Counted from the stretch's first letter, positions 1 to 8,441 are shown. The stretch is DNA of 64,000 nt from Cytobacillus sp. NJ13 (GCA_030348385.1 JAUCFP010000006.1:4491501-4555500); one strand, 5' to 3'. Program-made: numbers and translations. Notes: generated from the sequence alone by a model not told the origin.

Positions 1-370
1 ATTTTTTCAGATAATATTCCGTAAACCTAAATAGATGCACTTGACGAAAAAAGCCAGTAAGAATAAAATTTATAAAGATGGCTATTGTAGGGAACTTACA
101 TCAATAGCTCTTTTTTTATTTTAAGTTCCCGATACATTGCTGGTTTTGTATTTGCCCGATTACTTTGTGCTTTATAGGTGCTTTACTTGATTAACCTGAT
201 AAACAGCTATATTTGAGGAAATGCAGTATAGTCGAATAGAACTCAACATAACTAAGCAACGGCCTCTTTATCGGCCATGGCAAAATAAGTCTTGCTGCAA
301 AAAACAGGGCTTATTTTTCAACTCAAGCTATTTTACAACCAATGGCTTACTAAATTGCAGGTGAACAATT
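1..370. other. Non-coding stretch upstream of ytmP
   Basis: No supportable gene is seen here. An inverted repeat GCTATTG/CAATAGC (81-87 and 102-108) is followed by a T-run (110-117) and looks like a weak terminator. A second pair, GGGAACTTA (90-98) and TAAGTTCCC (122-130), starts inside the loop of the first, so the two hairpins exclude each other. A third A/T-rich pair AAAATAAG/CTTATTTT lies at 282-289 and 310-317. The 3' end of an upstream transcript may lie here, but no upstream coding end is visible. Confidence 0.5.
79..130 (+). terminator. Terminator-like hairpin overlapping a competing hairpin
   Basis: A seven-bp stem (81-87/102-108) with a 14-nt loop is followed by TCTTTTTTT. The alternative nine-bp stem 90-98/122-130 would disrupt it. 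This resembles an attenuator in form, but no regulated gene can be assigned. Confidence 0.35.
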
Positions 371-1144
371 TTGGAACATTTATTTGGACATGACTGGGAG
401 ATTGTTCCCGCCGGAGGGGCGACAGGGGAAGCCTTCTACGCAAAGCACGAAGAGCAGAGGCTTTTTCTTAAAAGAAACTCTTCTCCTTTCCTGGCGGTTC
501 TGTCTGCGGAAGGAATCGTCCCGAAACTTATCTGGACAAAAAGAATGGAAAATGGGGACGTTATAACTGCCCAGCAATGGCTTAATGGAAGAGAGCTTAA
601 AGCTTCTGACATGAACCAGGAAAGCGTAGCAAAGCTTTTGAGGAAAATTCATTCTTCAAAGCCGCTGCTTGGTATGCTGACAAGAATGGGGAAGTCTCCG
701 CTGCAGCCCGAAACCCTTTTGCATTTGATTGAGGAAGAACTGGATTGTGACCTGAAGGAACAGGCTGCTGTTATTCAGTCAGTCCATTTCCTGAAGAAAG
801 AGGTATCGCATATCCGCTGTGAGGAAAATACGGTGTGCCATTGCGATGTGAATCATAACAACTGGCTGCTTTCGGAAAACAACCAGCTGTACTTGATTGA
901 TTGGGATGGAGCTATGATAGCAGATCCGGCCATTGATCTGGGGATGCTATTGTATTGGTATATTCCTAAAGAAGAATGGCCAAATTGGCTTGAGCGGTAC
1001 GGTATTCAATTGACAGATGATTTGCTGCTCCGCATGAAATGGTATGTGATTGCACAGACTTTGACATCTATCCAATGGCATAAAAATAAATTCAGGTACC
1101 AGGAAATGGAAAGGTGGCTTTCCTATCTGGATGAGCTCCTTTAA
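371..1144 (+). CDS. ytmP: YtmP-like phosphotransferase (APH/choline kinase family)
   Basis: This 257-residue protein has the protein-kinase-like fold of aminoglycoside phosphotransferases and choline kinases. The catalytic loop HCDVNHNN (residues 157-164) supplies Asp159 and Asn164, and LIDWDG (about 175-180) supplies the metal-binding Asp177. The start is a TTG with AGGTGA six bases upstream; no better ATG fits. It lies upstream of trmB as in B. subtilis and ends 3 bp from the convergent ytzH. The substrate is unknown; a small hydroxylated metabolite is the family expectation, and antibiotic resistance is not implied. Confidence 0.85.
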   Translation: MEHLFGHDWEIVPAGGATGEAFYAKHEEQRLFLKRNSSPFLAVLSAEGIVPKLIWTKRMENGDVITAQQWLNGRELKASDMNQESVAKLLRKIHSSKPLLGMLTRMGKSPLQPETLLHLIEEELDCDLKEQAAVIQSVHFLKKEVSHIRCEENTVCHCDVNHNNWLLSENNQLYLIDWDGAMIADPAIDLGMLLYWYIPKEEWPNWLERYGIQLTDDLLLRMKWYVIAQTLTSIQWHKNKFRYQEMERWLSYLDELL

Positions 1145-1147
1145 GAA

Positions 1148-1426
1148 TTACGAAAATTGATCTATATCCTGTACCCATTGTGATAATTCATTCTGATGGG
1201 ACTCAATGTGATTATCCAATTGGGAAGAATTGATCCCGTGCTGACTGTATTCATAAATTTCTTCTAATACTGTTTTTACGTTTTGATTAATATTTCCGTT
1301 GATCATTAATGATTTTACCAAACGTTCCAATTGTTCACATTCTGAAATAGAGCCACAGCAATCTGTCTGATGATTGCTTAAAATATCTTTTAATAAATTT
1401 AATTGATCCTGGTGTCCAAGCGGCAT
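1148..1426 (-). CDS. ytzH: YtzH-like small protein
   Basis: This 92-residue, probably cytosolic protein starts MPLGHQDQLNLLKD and matches the YtzH family seen at this place in Bacillus. It has two cysteines in tandem (about residues 24-25), is acidic and appears helical. The start was set at the ATG at 1426 because AAAGGGTG lies just upstream; a longer frame to 1465 has no ribosome-binding site. It is transcribed against ytmP, with 3 bp between the stop codons. No biochemical function is known for the family. Confidence 0.75.
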   Translation of the reverse strand: MPLGHQDQLNLLKDILSNHQTDCCGSISECEQLERLVKSLMINGNINQNVKTVLEEIYEYSQHGINSSQLDNHIESHQNELSQWVQDIDQFS

Positions 1427-1463
1427 GAAAAGCACCCTTTCTATTGAAGCTGAAAATACAAAC

Positions 1464-1502
1464 AAAAGGAATTCACTTTTAGCTTGTGGATTCCTTTTTT
1501 TA
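1464..1502 (+). terminator. Strong hairpin with T-tail, ytzH-trmB intergenic
   Basis: AAAAGGAATTCAC (1464-1476) pairs with GTGGATTCCTTTT (1486-1498) with one wobble, followed by T residues. It lies upstream of ytzH and of trmB, so no gene obviously ends here. Read on the minus strand it would sit in the ytzH leader. Confidence 0.45.
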
Positions 1503-1660
1503 TTTATTCATTGGCGGATTGTAATTTAGGTGTTTGAGTGCCATTGGGTTAAACTACAAACAAGGGATGAACCACTTTAGTAATCCCCCTGAAAATAAAG
1601 TTGCATCACTGCGATAGGCATGATATTGTTTGAACGATATTAATTTTTAGGAGTGTCAAC

Positions 1661-2299
1661 ATGCGACAGCGAAATAAACCCTGGGCGAAAGATAAATTAG
1701 CCGAATATCCACAATACGTAATTTCAGAACCTGAAAAATATAAAGGAAAGTGGAAGGAAGCCTTCGATAAAGATCAGCCCCTTCATATAGAAATTGGGAC
1801 AGGAAAAGGCCGTTTCATAACTGGTATGGCAAAAGCAAACCCGGATATCAACTATATAGGAATTGAGCTCGCTGACAGCGTCATTGTCACTGCTCTGGAT
1901 CGTATCATCGAGGATGAACTACCAAATGTAAAGCTTCTGAATGTGAATGCCAATGATCTTCGGGAGTACTTTGAAAAAGGCGAAGTCAATCGTGTATACC
2001 TCAATTTCTCAGATCCATGGCCAAAGAAACGCCATGCAAAACGCAGGCTGACTTATAGAAGCTTCCTGGAGATTTATGAAGATATCCTTGGGGATAAGGG
2101 AGAAATCCACTTTAAGACTGATAACCAGGGATTGTTTGAATCATCTCTTATGAGTTTCTCCGAGTACGGCATGCTTCTGACATTTGTCAGCCTGGACCTT
2201 CACAATAGCGATTATGAAGGAAACATCATGACCGAATATGAAGAGAAGTTTTCTTCAAGGGGAAGCCGTATATTCCGGTGTGAAGCACAATACAGATAA
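1661..2299 (+). CDS. trmB: tRNA (guanine-N7-)-methyltransferase TrmB
   Basis: TrmB transfers a methyl group from S-adenosylmethionine to N7 of G46 in the variable loop of tRNAs. The 212 residues match the bacterial family length. The SAM-binding loop EIGTGKGRF is at 44-52, and the family signature [13 protein letters not shown] at 118-130 holds the catalytic aspartate. TDNQGLFE near 155 is also typical. The ATG is preceded by AGGAG at good spacing. It follows ytmP as in B. subtilis and ends at its own terminator, so it is probably a single-gene unit. Confidence 0.96.
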   Translation: MRQRNKPWAKDKLAEYPQYVISEPEKYKGKWKEAFDKDQPLHIEIGTGKGRFITGMAKANPDINYIGIELADSVIVTALDRIIEDELPNVKLLNVNANDLREYFEKGEVNRVYLNFSDPWPKKRHAKRRLTYRSFLEIYEDILGDKGEIHFKTDNQGLFESSLMSFSEYGMLLTFVSLDLHNSDYEGNIMTEYEEKFSSRGSRIFRCEAQYR

Positions 2300-2303
2300 G
2301 CGA

Positions 2304-2330
2304 GTCTATCCAGATGGATAGGCTTTTTTT
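2304..2330 (+). terminator. trmB terminator
   Basis: CTATCC-agat-GGATAG stem directly after the trmB stop, followed by seven T. Confidence 0.85.
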
Positions 2331-2385
2331 GGTATTGCTATATTGGCTGTTTGCATGCGCCTAAAATAATTTAAATATTTCTATA

Positions 2386-2435
2386 AGTAAGCGCTTAAAT
2401 GTTAATATGAGATTAGGGGAAAGCGAGCGCTTGCT
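2386..2435 (+). promoter_or_regulatory. Two cre-like palindromes upstream of ytnP
   Basis: AGTAAGCGCTTAAA (2386-2399) fits the CcpA cre consensus TGWAARCGYTWNCW at 12 of 14 positions. AGCGAGCGCTTGCT (2422-2435) fits at 11 of 14. Both share the core AGCGCTT and lie within 80 bp of the ytnP start. CcpA is encoded in this window. Binding is inferred. Confidence 0.4.
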
Positions 2436-2462
2436 CAGAGAACTTAAATGGAGGAGATAATG

Positions 2463-3305
2463 ATGGAAACATTGGAGTTAAAGAACTTAAAGCTGTCCTG
2501 GCTTCGCGGCGGTGTCACACATCTTGATGGCGGAGCAATGTTTGGAGTAGTTCCCAAGCCTTTGTGGTCTAAAAGATATCCCTGCAATGAAAAAAATCAG
2601 ATTGAATTGAGAACAGATCCCATACTTATTCAATTTGACGGTAAAAATATTTTAGTCGAATCGGGTCTTGGAAACGGGAAGCTGAATGATAAACAAAAGA
2701 GGAATTTCGGAGCGATTGAAGAGTCTTTTGTTGAACAGGATTTAGCCAAGCACGGTTTGTCATCCGAGGACATCGATTATATCCTTATGACCCATCTTCA
2801 TTTTGATCATGCCTGCGGACTGACAAAACCGGAAGAAGGAAATTTTTCTTCTGTATTCCCAAATGCCAGAATCATTGCATCACGAGTGGAATGGGAAGAA
2901 ATGAGAAATCCTAATATCCGCTCTAGGAATACATATTGGAAAGAAAACTGGGAGTCCATTCAGCATCAGGTGGAAGTCTTTGAAGGAGAGTGGACGCTCG
3001 GCCCTATTAAAATGGTGCATACAGGCGGCCATAGTGATGGACATTCTATACTTGTTATAGAAGATGAGGATGTGACCGTCATTCATATGGCTGATATCAT
3101 GCCAACTCATGCCCATGCGAATGTATTATGGGTTCTCGCTTACGATGACTACCCGATGGATTCAATAAGCGCTAAGGAAAAATGGATGGGATACGGGCTG
3201 AAAAAAAATGCATGGTTCACTTTTTACCATGATGCTTTTTACCGGGCAGTCAAGTGGGATGAATCAGGAAACATGCTGGAGAAAGTGGAAAAGAAACAAA
3301 GTTAA
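2463..3305 (+). CDS. ytnP: YtnP-type metallo-beta-lactamase-fold lactonase
   Basis: This 280-residue protein has the metallo-beta-lactamase fold. The dinuclear zinc motif [10 protein letters not shown] places His111, His113, Asp115 and His116; His190 (HTGGHSDGH) and Asp211 complete the site. B. subtilis YtnP is a quorum-quenching lactonase active on N-acyl homoserine lactones and similar signals, and the opening [18 protein letters not shown] region resembles it. GGAGGAG (2450-2456) is six bases from the ATG at 2463; upstream ATGs at 2448 and 2460 are less well placed. No secretion signal is seen, so it should act in the cytosol. Confidence 0.85.
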   Translation: METLELKNLKLSWLRGGVTHLDGGAMFGVVPKPLWSKRYPCNEKNQIELRTDPILIQFDGKNILVESGLGNGKLNDKQKRNFGAIEESFVEQDLAKHGLSSEDIDYILMTHLHFDHACGLTKPEEGNFSSVFPNARIIASRVEWEEMRNPNIRSRNTYWKENWESIQHQVEVFEGEWTLGPIKMVHTGGHSDGHSILVIEDEDVTVIHMADIMPTHAHANVLWVLAYDDYPMDSISAKEKWMGYGLKKNAWFTFYHDAFYRAVKWDESGNMLEKVEKKQS

Positions 3306-3329
3306 AAAATCCCCTTTCGGGGATTTTTT
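3304..3329 (+). terminator. ytnP terminator
   Basis: Perfect AAAAAATCCCC-tttc-GGGGATTTTTT hairpin overlapping the ytnP stop region. Confidence 0.92.
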
Positions 3330-3337
3330 AACAATCT

Positions 3338-3415
3338 TTGAACGTCGATAACTGTCTAGCGCAAACAGCCTACCCCCTCGAGGTGTTGGGGGTGGTCAAG
3401 GCACTTGCGTTTTCC
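3338..3415 (+). repeat. Dispersed hairpin repeat, copy A
   Basis: Member of a six-copy family in this window. It has the hallmarks ATAACTGTCTAGCGC, a CCCCCTCGAGG centre pairing with GGGGG, and GGCACTTGCGTTTTCC at the end. It sits between the ytnP terminator and the 3' end of convergent ytzB. Confidence 0.8.
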
Positions 3416-3730
3416 TTAATGCAGAGGAAAAACGTCCAAAATGGTTCCAGTCTCTGCGTCGGCAATGAATTCATACTGCTCGGCTTCTTCACCCGAAAAC
3501 CTCGAAATGCCGCCCTTATAAACCTGATATTTTAAATGACCTTTTTCATAAGGTTCAGCTTTCATATGAATCCATGACCCGCTTATCGGTCCTTCCTGTT
3601 TAAATGCATCCTTTGCATTTGCCAAAGCTTTCTCCGGGGAAACAGCAGTTTTTTGCGAGAGCAATTCCCTTGCTGCGTATCCGCTTGCCAAACCAACCCC
3701 AACACCTAACATAAATGACTTCCAATTCAT
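3416..3730 (-). CDS. ytzB: YtzB-like PepSY-domain membrane-anchored protein
   Basis: This 104-residue protein starts with a hydrophobic segment (about residues 5-22, rich in Gly, Val and Leu) that looks like an uncleaved signal anchor. A short PepSY-type domain follows, containing YEFIADAETGTILDVFP near the C terminus. PepSY domains often modulate extracytoplasmic peptidases, so a role at the cell surface is plausible. The ATG is preceded by GGGGAGGTG. The gene is monocistronic, converging on ytnP. The target is unknown. Confidence 0.75.
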   Translation of the reverse strand: MNWKSFMLGVGVGLASGYAARELLSQKTAVSPEKALANAKDAFKQEGPISGSWIHMKAEPYEKGHLKYQVYKGGISRFSGEEAEQYEFIADAETGTILDVFPLH

Positions 3731-3964
3731 ATTTGCACCTCCCCAGGCTGATGATAAAAAAGCAGTTCATTTTTACATTTTTTTAGCTGTTTTCCAATTC
3801 TATCTTACCAAAAATAGGATTAAACTAAAATAAATAATACACAGCCTAAATTTCGACAATCGAAGTTTCATGTCTGAAATGGTGGAAAGACGTATGAAAG
3901 TTCTGTAAAATAAAATTATACATATCTGCATAGCTAATTTGGAAAGTGATAAAGGAGAAGAATA

Positions 3965-5038
3965 ATGAACGAAAAAACATTGCAGCTTTTTAAAACATTG
4001 ACAGAGTTGCCGGGAGCACCTGGAAACGAGCATTTAGTACGAAAATTTATGCGTGAACAAATCAGCCAGTATACAGAAGAAGTCGTTCAGGATAAGCTTG
4101 GAGGCATCTTCGGCGTAAAAAGAGGCGATCAAAGCGGCCCAACTGTAATGGTGGCAGGCCATATGGATGAAGTTGGATTCATGGTCACTTCCATTACTGA
4201 TAATGGCATGATCCGTTTTCAGACACTCGGCGGCTGGTGGAGCCAGGTAATGCTTGCACAAAGAGTCCAAATTATTACAGAAAATGGACCTGTAACAGGA
4301 GTTATCGGTTCAATTCCTCCACATCTTTTAGATGAAGCAAAGCGCAGCAAGCCGATGGAAATAAAGAATATGCTGATTGACATTGGTGCAGATGACCGTG
4401 AAGATGCGAAAAGAATAGGCATTAAGCCAGGACAGCAAATTCTGCCGATTTGTCCATTTACACCAATGGCAAATGAAAAGAAAATCCTGGCGAAAGCATG
4501 GGATAACCGTTATGGCTGCGGTTTAGCGGTGGAGCTATTAGAGGAAGTCCAGAGTGAAGCACTTCCCAATATTCTCTATTCCGGAGCAACAGTTCAGGAA
4601 GAAGTTGGCTTAAGAGGTGCACAGACTGCAGCAAATATGATCAATCCTGATATTTTCTTTGCATTGGATGCAAGCCCTGCCAACGATATGACCGGGGATA
4701 AAAACGAGTTCGGCCATTTAGGCAAAGGAGCTCTTCTGCGCATACTGGACCGTTCAATGGTAACGCACCGCGGCATGCGGGAATTTGTTCTGGATACAGC
4801 TGAAACGAACAACATTCCATATCAGTATTTCGTCTCGCAAGGCGGAACAGATGCAGGAAAAGTTCACATATCCAATGAAGGTGTTCCAAGTGCCGTAATC
4901 GGCATTTGCTCCCGTTATATTCACACACATGCATCCATTGTGCATGTTGATGACTATGCAGCGGCAAAAGAATTGCTTGTAAAACTAGTAAAAGCTTGTG
5001 ACCGTTCAACAGCAGAAACCATCCGTCAAAACAGTTAA
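3965..5038 (+). CDS. ytoP: M42-family aminopeptidase YtoP
   Basis: YtoP belongs to the M42 family of cytosolic, dinuclear-metal aminopeptidases (glutamyl aminopeptidase/deblocking peptidase type) that form large tetrahedral assemblies. The 357 residues carry the metal ligands in order: GHMDEVG (His66, Asp68), AWDNRYG (Asp180), QEEVG (catalytic Glu212 and ligand Glu213), LDASPAND (Asp235) and a C-terminal His in [15 protein letters not shown] precedes the ATG. A terminator follows before the next gene. Its likely role is recycling of short peptides. Confidence 0.92.
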   Translation: MNEKTLQLFKTLTELPGAPGNEHLVRKFMREQISQYTEEVVQDKLGGIFGVKRGDQSGPTVMVAGHMDEVGFMVTSITDNGMIRFQTLGGWWSQVMLAQRVQIITENGPVTGVIGSIPPHLLDEAKRSKPMEIKNMLIDIGADDREDAKRIGIKPGQQILPICPFTPMANEKKILAKAWDNRYGCGLAVELLEEVQSEALPNILYSGATVQEEVGLRGAQTAANMINPDIFFALDASPANDMTGDKNEFGHLGKGALLRILDRSMVTHRGMREFVLDTAETNNIPYQYFVSQGGTDAGKVHISNEGVPSAVIGICSRYIHTHASIVHVDDYAAAKELLVKLVKACDRSTAETIRQNS

Positions 5039-5044
5039 GCAGAT

Positions 5045-5069
5045 GAGACAGCAGATGCTGTCTCTTTTT
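5045..5069 (+). terminator. ytoP terminator
   Basis: Eight-bp perfect stem GAGACAGC-agat-GCTGTCTC followed by five T, 7 bp after the ytoP stop. Confidence 0.85.
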
Positions 5070-5092
5070 CCTGTAATATGAAAGGAGTTCTC

Positions 5093-5608
5093 ATGAAAGT
5101 CATCATTGGTTCAAAGAATCCCGCAAAAATTTTGGCAGTACAAGCTGCTTTTAGTCATTATGAAGCTGCTATTATATCCGAAGATGTGCCCTCTGGAGTA
5201 AACGTCCAGCCATTCTCGGATGAAGAAACCATAAAAGGGGCCATCAATAGAGCCTATGGAGCCCTTGAATCATCAGGCGGTCAAATTGGCATCGGCCTTG
5301 AAGGCGGTGTGCAAAAAACAGAATACGGGCTTTTTCTCTGTAACTGGGGAGCACTGGCGGAAAAAGGACAGCCTCCGATTATTGCAGGGGGAGCCAGGAT
5401 TCCGCTTCCTGAGGAAATTTCAGCAAGGCTTCTTGCTGGCGAAGAATTGGGTCCTGTAATGGATGATTACGCAAAAAAAGAAAACGTCCGCAAAAATGAA
5501 GGGGCAGTTGGAATTTTTACAAATGGGCAGGTAAATCGTGCTGACATGTTCTCACATGTCATGAAGCTTCTTGTTGGGCAATATGAATATAGAAAAGGGG
5601 CTAGCTAA
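5093..5608 (+). CDS. DUF84-family NTPase (inosine/xanthosine triphosphatase type)
   Basis: This 171-residue protein fits the YjjX/DUF84 family, which hydrolyses non-canonical purine nucleotides such as ITP and XTP to keep them out of nucleic acids. Visible motifs are IGSKNPAK (residues 4-11), SGVNVQPFSDEET near 35-47, IGIGLEGGVQ near 65-74, and the C-terminal MFSHVMKLL. AAAGGAG is seven bases before the ATG at 5093; an in-frame ATG at 5078 precedes that site and is less likely. Substrate preference cannot be read from sequence. Confidence 0.82.
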   Translation: MKVIIGSKNPAKILAVQAAFSHYEAAIISEDVPSGVNVQPFSDEETIKGAINRAYGALESSGGQIGIGLEGGVQKTEYGLFLCNWGALAEKGQPPIIAGGARIPLPEEISARLLAGEELGPVMDDYAKKENVRKNEGAVGIFTNGQVNRADMFSHVMKLLVGQYEYRKGAS

Positions 5609-5627
5609 GTGCTAACCCCCTTTTTTT
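5596..5627. terminator. Terminator between DUF84 gene and ytoQ
   Basis: GGGG-C-TAGC pairs imperfectly with GCTA-A-CCCC and is followed by seven T on the plus strand. It separates the convergent genes. Confidence 0.75.
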
Positions 5628-6072
5628 ATTCGGTTTCGAAGATGTACGACAAAACTTTCAAGGCCTGGTTGACCGTTTCAACTGTAACATTTGCTTTACT
5701 TGAAAGCTCCTTTAAAGGGTGATGCAGCTCATTGGGACGGATGAGGATCAGCGGTTTTCCAAGTGCAGCAGCAGCACTTGCGTCCATGGCAGTGTTCCAT
5801 TGCTTATACTTTTCACCAAACAAAGCAATCACCAGATCCGATTTTTGCATAAGAAGCTGTGTTCTTAAGTTATTGATGCTTGAAGCGGCTTCATCACGGA
5901 AGATTGCATCCGGCTGTTTCCCGAGAATTTCCTCTCCGATCATGTCAGAACGGTCATGGTTTTCCATAGGACCTGTGAAATGAACAGGCAGCTGAAGTGA
6001 TTTAGCTTTCTCCTTTAATTCATTGCGCCAATTGGAATGTATTTCACCTGCTAAGTAGACGGTTATTTCCAT
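5626..6072 (-). CDS. ytoQ: YtoQ-family protein (nucleoside deoxyribosyltransferase-like fold)
   Basis: This 148-residue cytosolic protein matches the YtoQ family, which is related to nucleoside 2-deoxyribosyltransferases. It opens with ITVYLAGEIHSNWR, and the segment SDLVIALFGEKYKQWNTAMDA near the middle is the expected nucleotide-pocket region, followed by ALGKPLILIRP. AAAGGAGG lies seven bases before the ATG at 6072; seven further in-frame residues upstream lack such a site. Enzymatic activity has not been established for the family as far as I know. It is divergent from the lipoprotein gene that follows. Confidence 0.78.
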   Translation of the reverse strand: MEITVYLAGEIHSNWRNELKEKAKSLQLPVHFTGPMENHDRSDMIGEEILGKQPDAIFRDEAASSINNLRTQLLMQKSDLVIALFGEKYKQWNTAMDASAAAALGKPLILIRPNELHHPLKELSSKANVTVETVNQALKVLSYIFETE

Positions 6073-6235
6073 CTTTTTTCCTCCTTTATGCAATATTCTT
6101 ATATTTTAACATTTCTTCTAAGAAGTAACGCAGTGAAAAGGCTCTCAATCCTTATATGAAGGGTTGTCAGACTATTAAGAAGAAATGTATGATAGGGAAG
6201 GATATGACATTCCATGCAAGGAGGGGACTTTAGAA

Positions 6236-6748
6236 ATGCATAAAAGATTCACCGCAGCCTTGTTCTTATTTATTTCATTTATACTGCTCAGTGCCTGTTC
6301 AGCATCGTTGAAAGAAGAGCAAACTGCCGCAAAGAATGCTGCAGAGGAAGCATTTAGCCAATCACAAGAAAAGCCAAACCATGAGTTTGAAGATATAGAA
6401 TATTATTTGCCTTTTGGGTACGAAGTAGAAGAGGAAAGTCCAAATAACATCATTTTAAAAAATGGCTCCAAACGGTATATCCTTTTTTACAACCAGCATG
6501 AAGGTTCGGACAGCAAGGTTGTATATGATGCTACTCTAAAGCAGAAAGATGAATATGAAGTTAAAGAGACGTTTACAAAAGATGGTCATAACGGCTTCAT
6601 GTTAATCAACAGCGGAAAAAAAGATGAACATGAATTGGTAGTCGGGATTGGCGGAGTAAAATTATCTACGCAGGCTGCGACCAGAAATTTATCCTCTGAG
6701 GCCGCTGCGATGATGGAGATAGCTAATTCTGTCCAGGTGAAGAATTAA
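6236..6748 (+). CDS. Small lipoprotein of unknown function
   Basis: The 170-residue product has a short positive N terminus (MHKR), a hydrophobic core (about residues 6-17), and the lipobox LSAC, so it should be lipidated on Cys19 and held on the outer face of the membrane. The mature part is acidic and shows no enzyme motif that I recognise. A conserved-looking segment YYLPFGYEVEEESPNNIILK lies around residues 59-78. AAGGAGGGG precedes the ATG at 6236; starting 17 codons earlier would spoil the signal peptide. The gene stands alone, with its own terminator. Confidence 0.7.
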   Translation: MHKRFTAALFLFISFILLSACSASLKEEQTAAKNAAEEAFSQSQEKPNHEFEDIEYYLPFGYEVEEESPNNIILKNGSKRYILFYNQHEGSDSKVVYDATLKQKDEYEVKETFTKDGHNGFMLINSGKKDEHELVVGIGGVKLSTQAATRNLSSEAAAMMEIANSVQVKN

Positions 6749-6750
6749 AG

Positions 6751-6776
6751 CGAAGGGCGATGTCCTTCGTTTTTGT
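6751..6776 (+). terminator. Lipoprotein gene terminator
   Basis: CGAAGG-gcgatgt-CCTTCG stem followed by a T-rich tail. Confidence 0.8.
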
Positions 6777-6923
6777 TTTGCTTTTTTTAAAGAATTAATT
6801 TTTAATAAATATGATAGAAAACCCCTATTATAAAGAACAATAAGAATACAAAAGATTTTATATTACAAGTGTCTTTACATGTGTTATCTTATAGTTGCAG
6901 AACTTTTACATAGGGGGAAAATC

Positions 6924-7946
6924 ATGAGAGCCTTTCTGAATAGAAAAGGGGTAACCCTTTCACCTAAAGTATATTTTATAGATGCACTGAGCAGCATGGC
7001 GCTTGGATTATTCGCTTCGCTGATTATTGGGCTGATTATTAAGACAATTGGCGAACAGACTGATTTCAAATATCTGCAGGATATGGGCAATTTGGCTATG
7101 GGGCTGATGGGCCCTGCAATTGGTGTTGCAGTTGCATACGGACTTAATGCGCCGCCGCTGGTTATCTTTTCGGCCATTGCCAGCGGTGCTGCAGGCGCGG
7201 CTCTTGGCGGTCCAGCAGGGAGCTTCGCCGCCGCCCTTATTTCCACAGAGCTTGGAAAACTTGTCAGTAAGGAAACAAAGGTTGATATCATTGTAACTCC
7301 GCTTGTTACAATAGCGGCAGGGTATATCGTTTCAACATTAATTGGCCCGGGGATCGATTATGGAATGAAGAGCTTTGGAAGCCTGATCATGTGGGGGACT
7401 GAGCAAAGGCCAATCATCATGGGCATCATTGTGGCGGTATTAATGGGCCTTGCATTGACGGCTCCCATTTCTTCAGCCGCCATTGCGCTTATGCTTGATC
7501 TGCACGGAGTTGCAGCAGGAGCTGCCACGATTGGCTGTGCAGCACAAATGGTCGGCTTCGCGGTGAGCAGCTTCAGGGAAAATAAGATGGGAGGATTAGT
7601 AGCGATTGGAATTGGAACTTCTATGCTGCAGGTAGCTAATATTATTAGAAACCCGCGTATCCTGATTCCTCCTACTCTTGCAGGAGCAGTCCTGGCACCC
7701 TTCGGCACGACCATCTGGCTAATGGAAAACAATGCTGCAGGAGCAGGCATGGGAACAAGCGGGCTTGTTGGCCAGATAATGACTTTTACAACGATGGGCT
7801 TTGGTTCAGATGTTTGGATGAAGGTAATTATATTGCATTTTATTGGACCGGCTCTTATCAGCCTGATATTATCTGAATATATGAGGAAAAAAGGCTGGAT
7901 CCAATATGGAGACATGCATATCAGCACAGGGGGCGAAAGAAAATGA
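6924..7946 (+). CDS. Orphan PTS EIIC-like membrane protein
   Basis: This 340-residue, very hydrophobic, glycine- and alanine-rich protein resembles the PTS_EIIC_2 family of sugar-transporter IIC components. I count roughly nine to ten membrane segments, beginning with the stretch after SPKVYFIDALSS (about residues 20-45). The C-terminal tail is charged and short. No IIA or IIB domain is fused and none is encoded nearby, so phosphotransfer-coupled uptake is not shown. AGGGGGAAAA precedes the ATG at 6924. The stop overlaps the ytpP start by 4 bp, implying translational coupling. Confidence 0.75.
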   Translation: MRAFLNRKGVTLSPKVYFIDALSSMALGLFASLIIGLIIKTIGEQTDFKYLQDMGNLAMGLMGPAIGVAVAYGLNAPPLVIFSAIASGAAGAALGGPAGSFAAALISTELGKLVSKETKVDIIVTPLVTIAAGYIVSTLIGPGIDYGMKSFGSLIMWGTEQRPIIMGIIVAVLMGLALTAPISSAAIALMLDLHGVAAGAATIGCAAQMVGFAVSSFRENKMGGLVAIGIGTSMLQVANIIRNPRILIPPTLAGAVLAPFGTTIWLMENNAAGAGMGTSGLVGQIMTFTTMGFGSDVWMKVIILHFIGPALISLILSEYMRKKGWIQYGDMHISTGGERK

Positions 7947-8260
7947 AAAAATTGGAATCAATAGAGCAATTTAACGAGATGCGCAGCAATGGGAAACATA
8001 TTTTCATGTTTTCAGCTGACTGGTGTCCGGATTGCCGGGTTATTGAACCGGTATTGCCTGAAATTGAAGCAAAATATAGTGAATACACTTTTATTTATGT
8101 AGATCGTGATCAATTCATTGATCTTTGCATAGAGCTTGATATCTTTGGCATCCCAAGCTTCATTGGATACAGGGACGGCCAGGAACTCGGCCGCTTTGTC
8201 AGCAAAGACCGCAAAACCCAGGAAGAAATTGAAAACTTTATTCAAACTCTTGAACAATAA
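7943..8260 (+). CDS. ytpP: YtpP thioredoxin-like protein
   Basis: This 105-residue thioredoxin-fold protein carries the redox motif WCPDC (Cys28 and Cys31) in place of WCGPC, and the cis-proline region FGIPSFIGY near residues 70-78. It has no signal peptide, so a cytosolic disulfide or bacillithiol-related role is likely. In B. subtilis ytpP sits next to ytpQ, as here. The start codon overlaps the stop of the EIIC-like gene (ATGA). A hairpin repeat and a terminator follow. Confidence 0.85.
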   Translation: MKKLESIEQFNEMRSNGKHIFMFSADWCPDCRVIEPVLPEIEAKYSEYTFIYVDRDQFIDLCIELDIFGIPSFIGYRDGQELGRFVSKDRKTQEEIENFIQTLEQ

Positions 8261-8289
8261 GCCTGCGTACATTTAGTGTTCAAATTTTT

Positions 8290-8355
8290 ACTTTGATAAC
8301 TGTCTAGCGCAAGCAGCCTGCACCCTCGAGGCGGGGCAAGGCGCTTCAGCTTTTA
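8290..8355 (+). repeat. Dispersed hairpin repeat, copy B
   Basis: Contains ATAACTGTCTAGCGCAAGC, ACCCTCGAGG, then GGCAAGGCGCTTCAGCTTTT. It lies between the ytpP stop and its terminator. This copy has a shortened centre. Confidence 0.8.
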
Positions 8356-8357
8356 GG

Positions 8358-8392
8358 CCCTCCTGCATCTCTTTTGAGCAGGAGGGTTTATT
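8358..8392 (+). terminator. ytpP terminator
   Basis: CCCTCCTGC (8358-8366) pairs perfectly with GCAGGAGGG (8378-8386), followed by TTTATTA. Confidence 0.8.
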
Positions 8393-8441
8393 AGTGTAAA
8401 ATGATAGTCGGAAATCAATCCCCATAAGGAGGGGCTTATAT

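Noticed and set aside
3338..3415. Insertion sequence remnants at the dispersed repeats
   Set aside because: No transposase fragment or target-site duplication is visible at any of the six copies; they are better described as small non-coding repeats.
7358..7927. 189-codon antisense frame opposite the EIIC-like gene
   Set aside because: It lies wholly inside a well-supported membrane protein gene, has no ribosome-binding site, and its Pro/Ile/Met-rich composition is the usual shadow of such genes.
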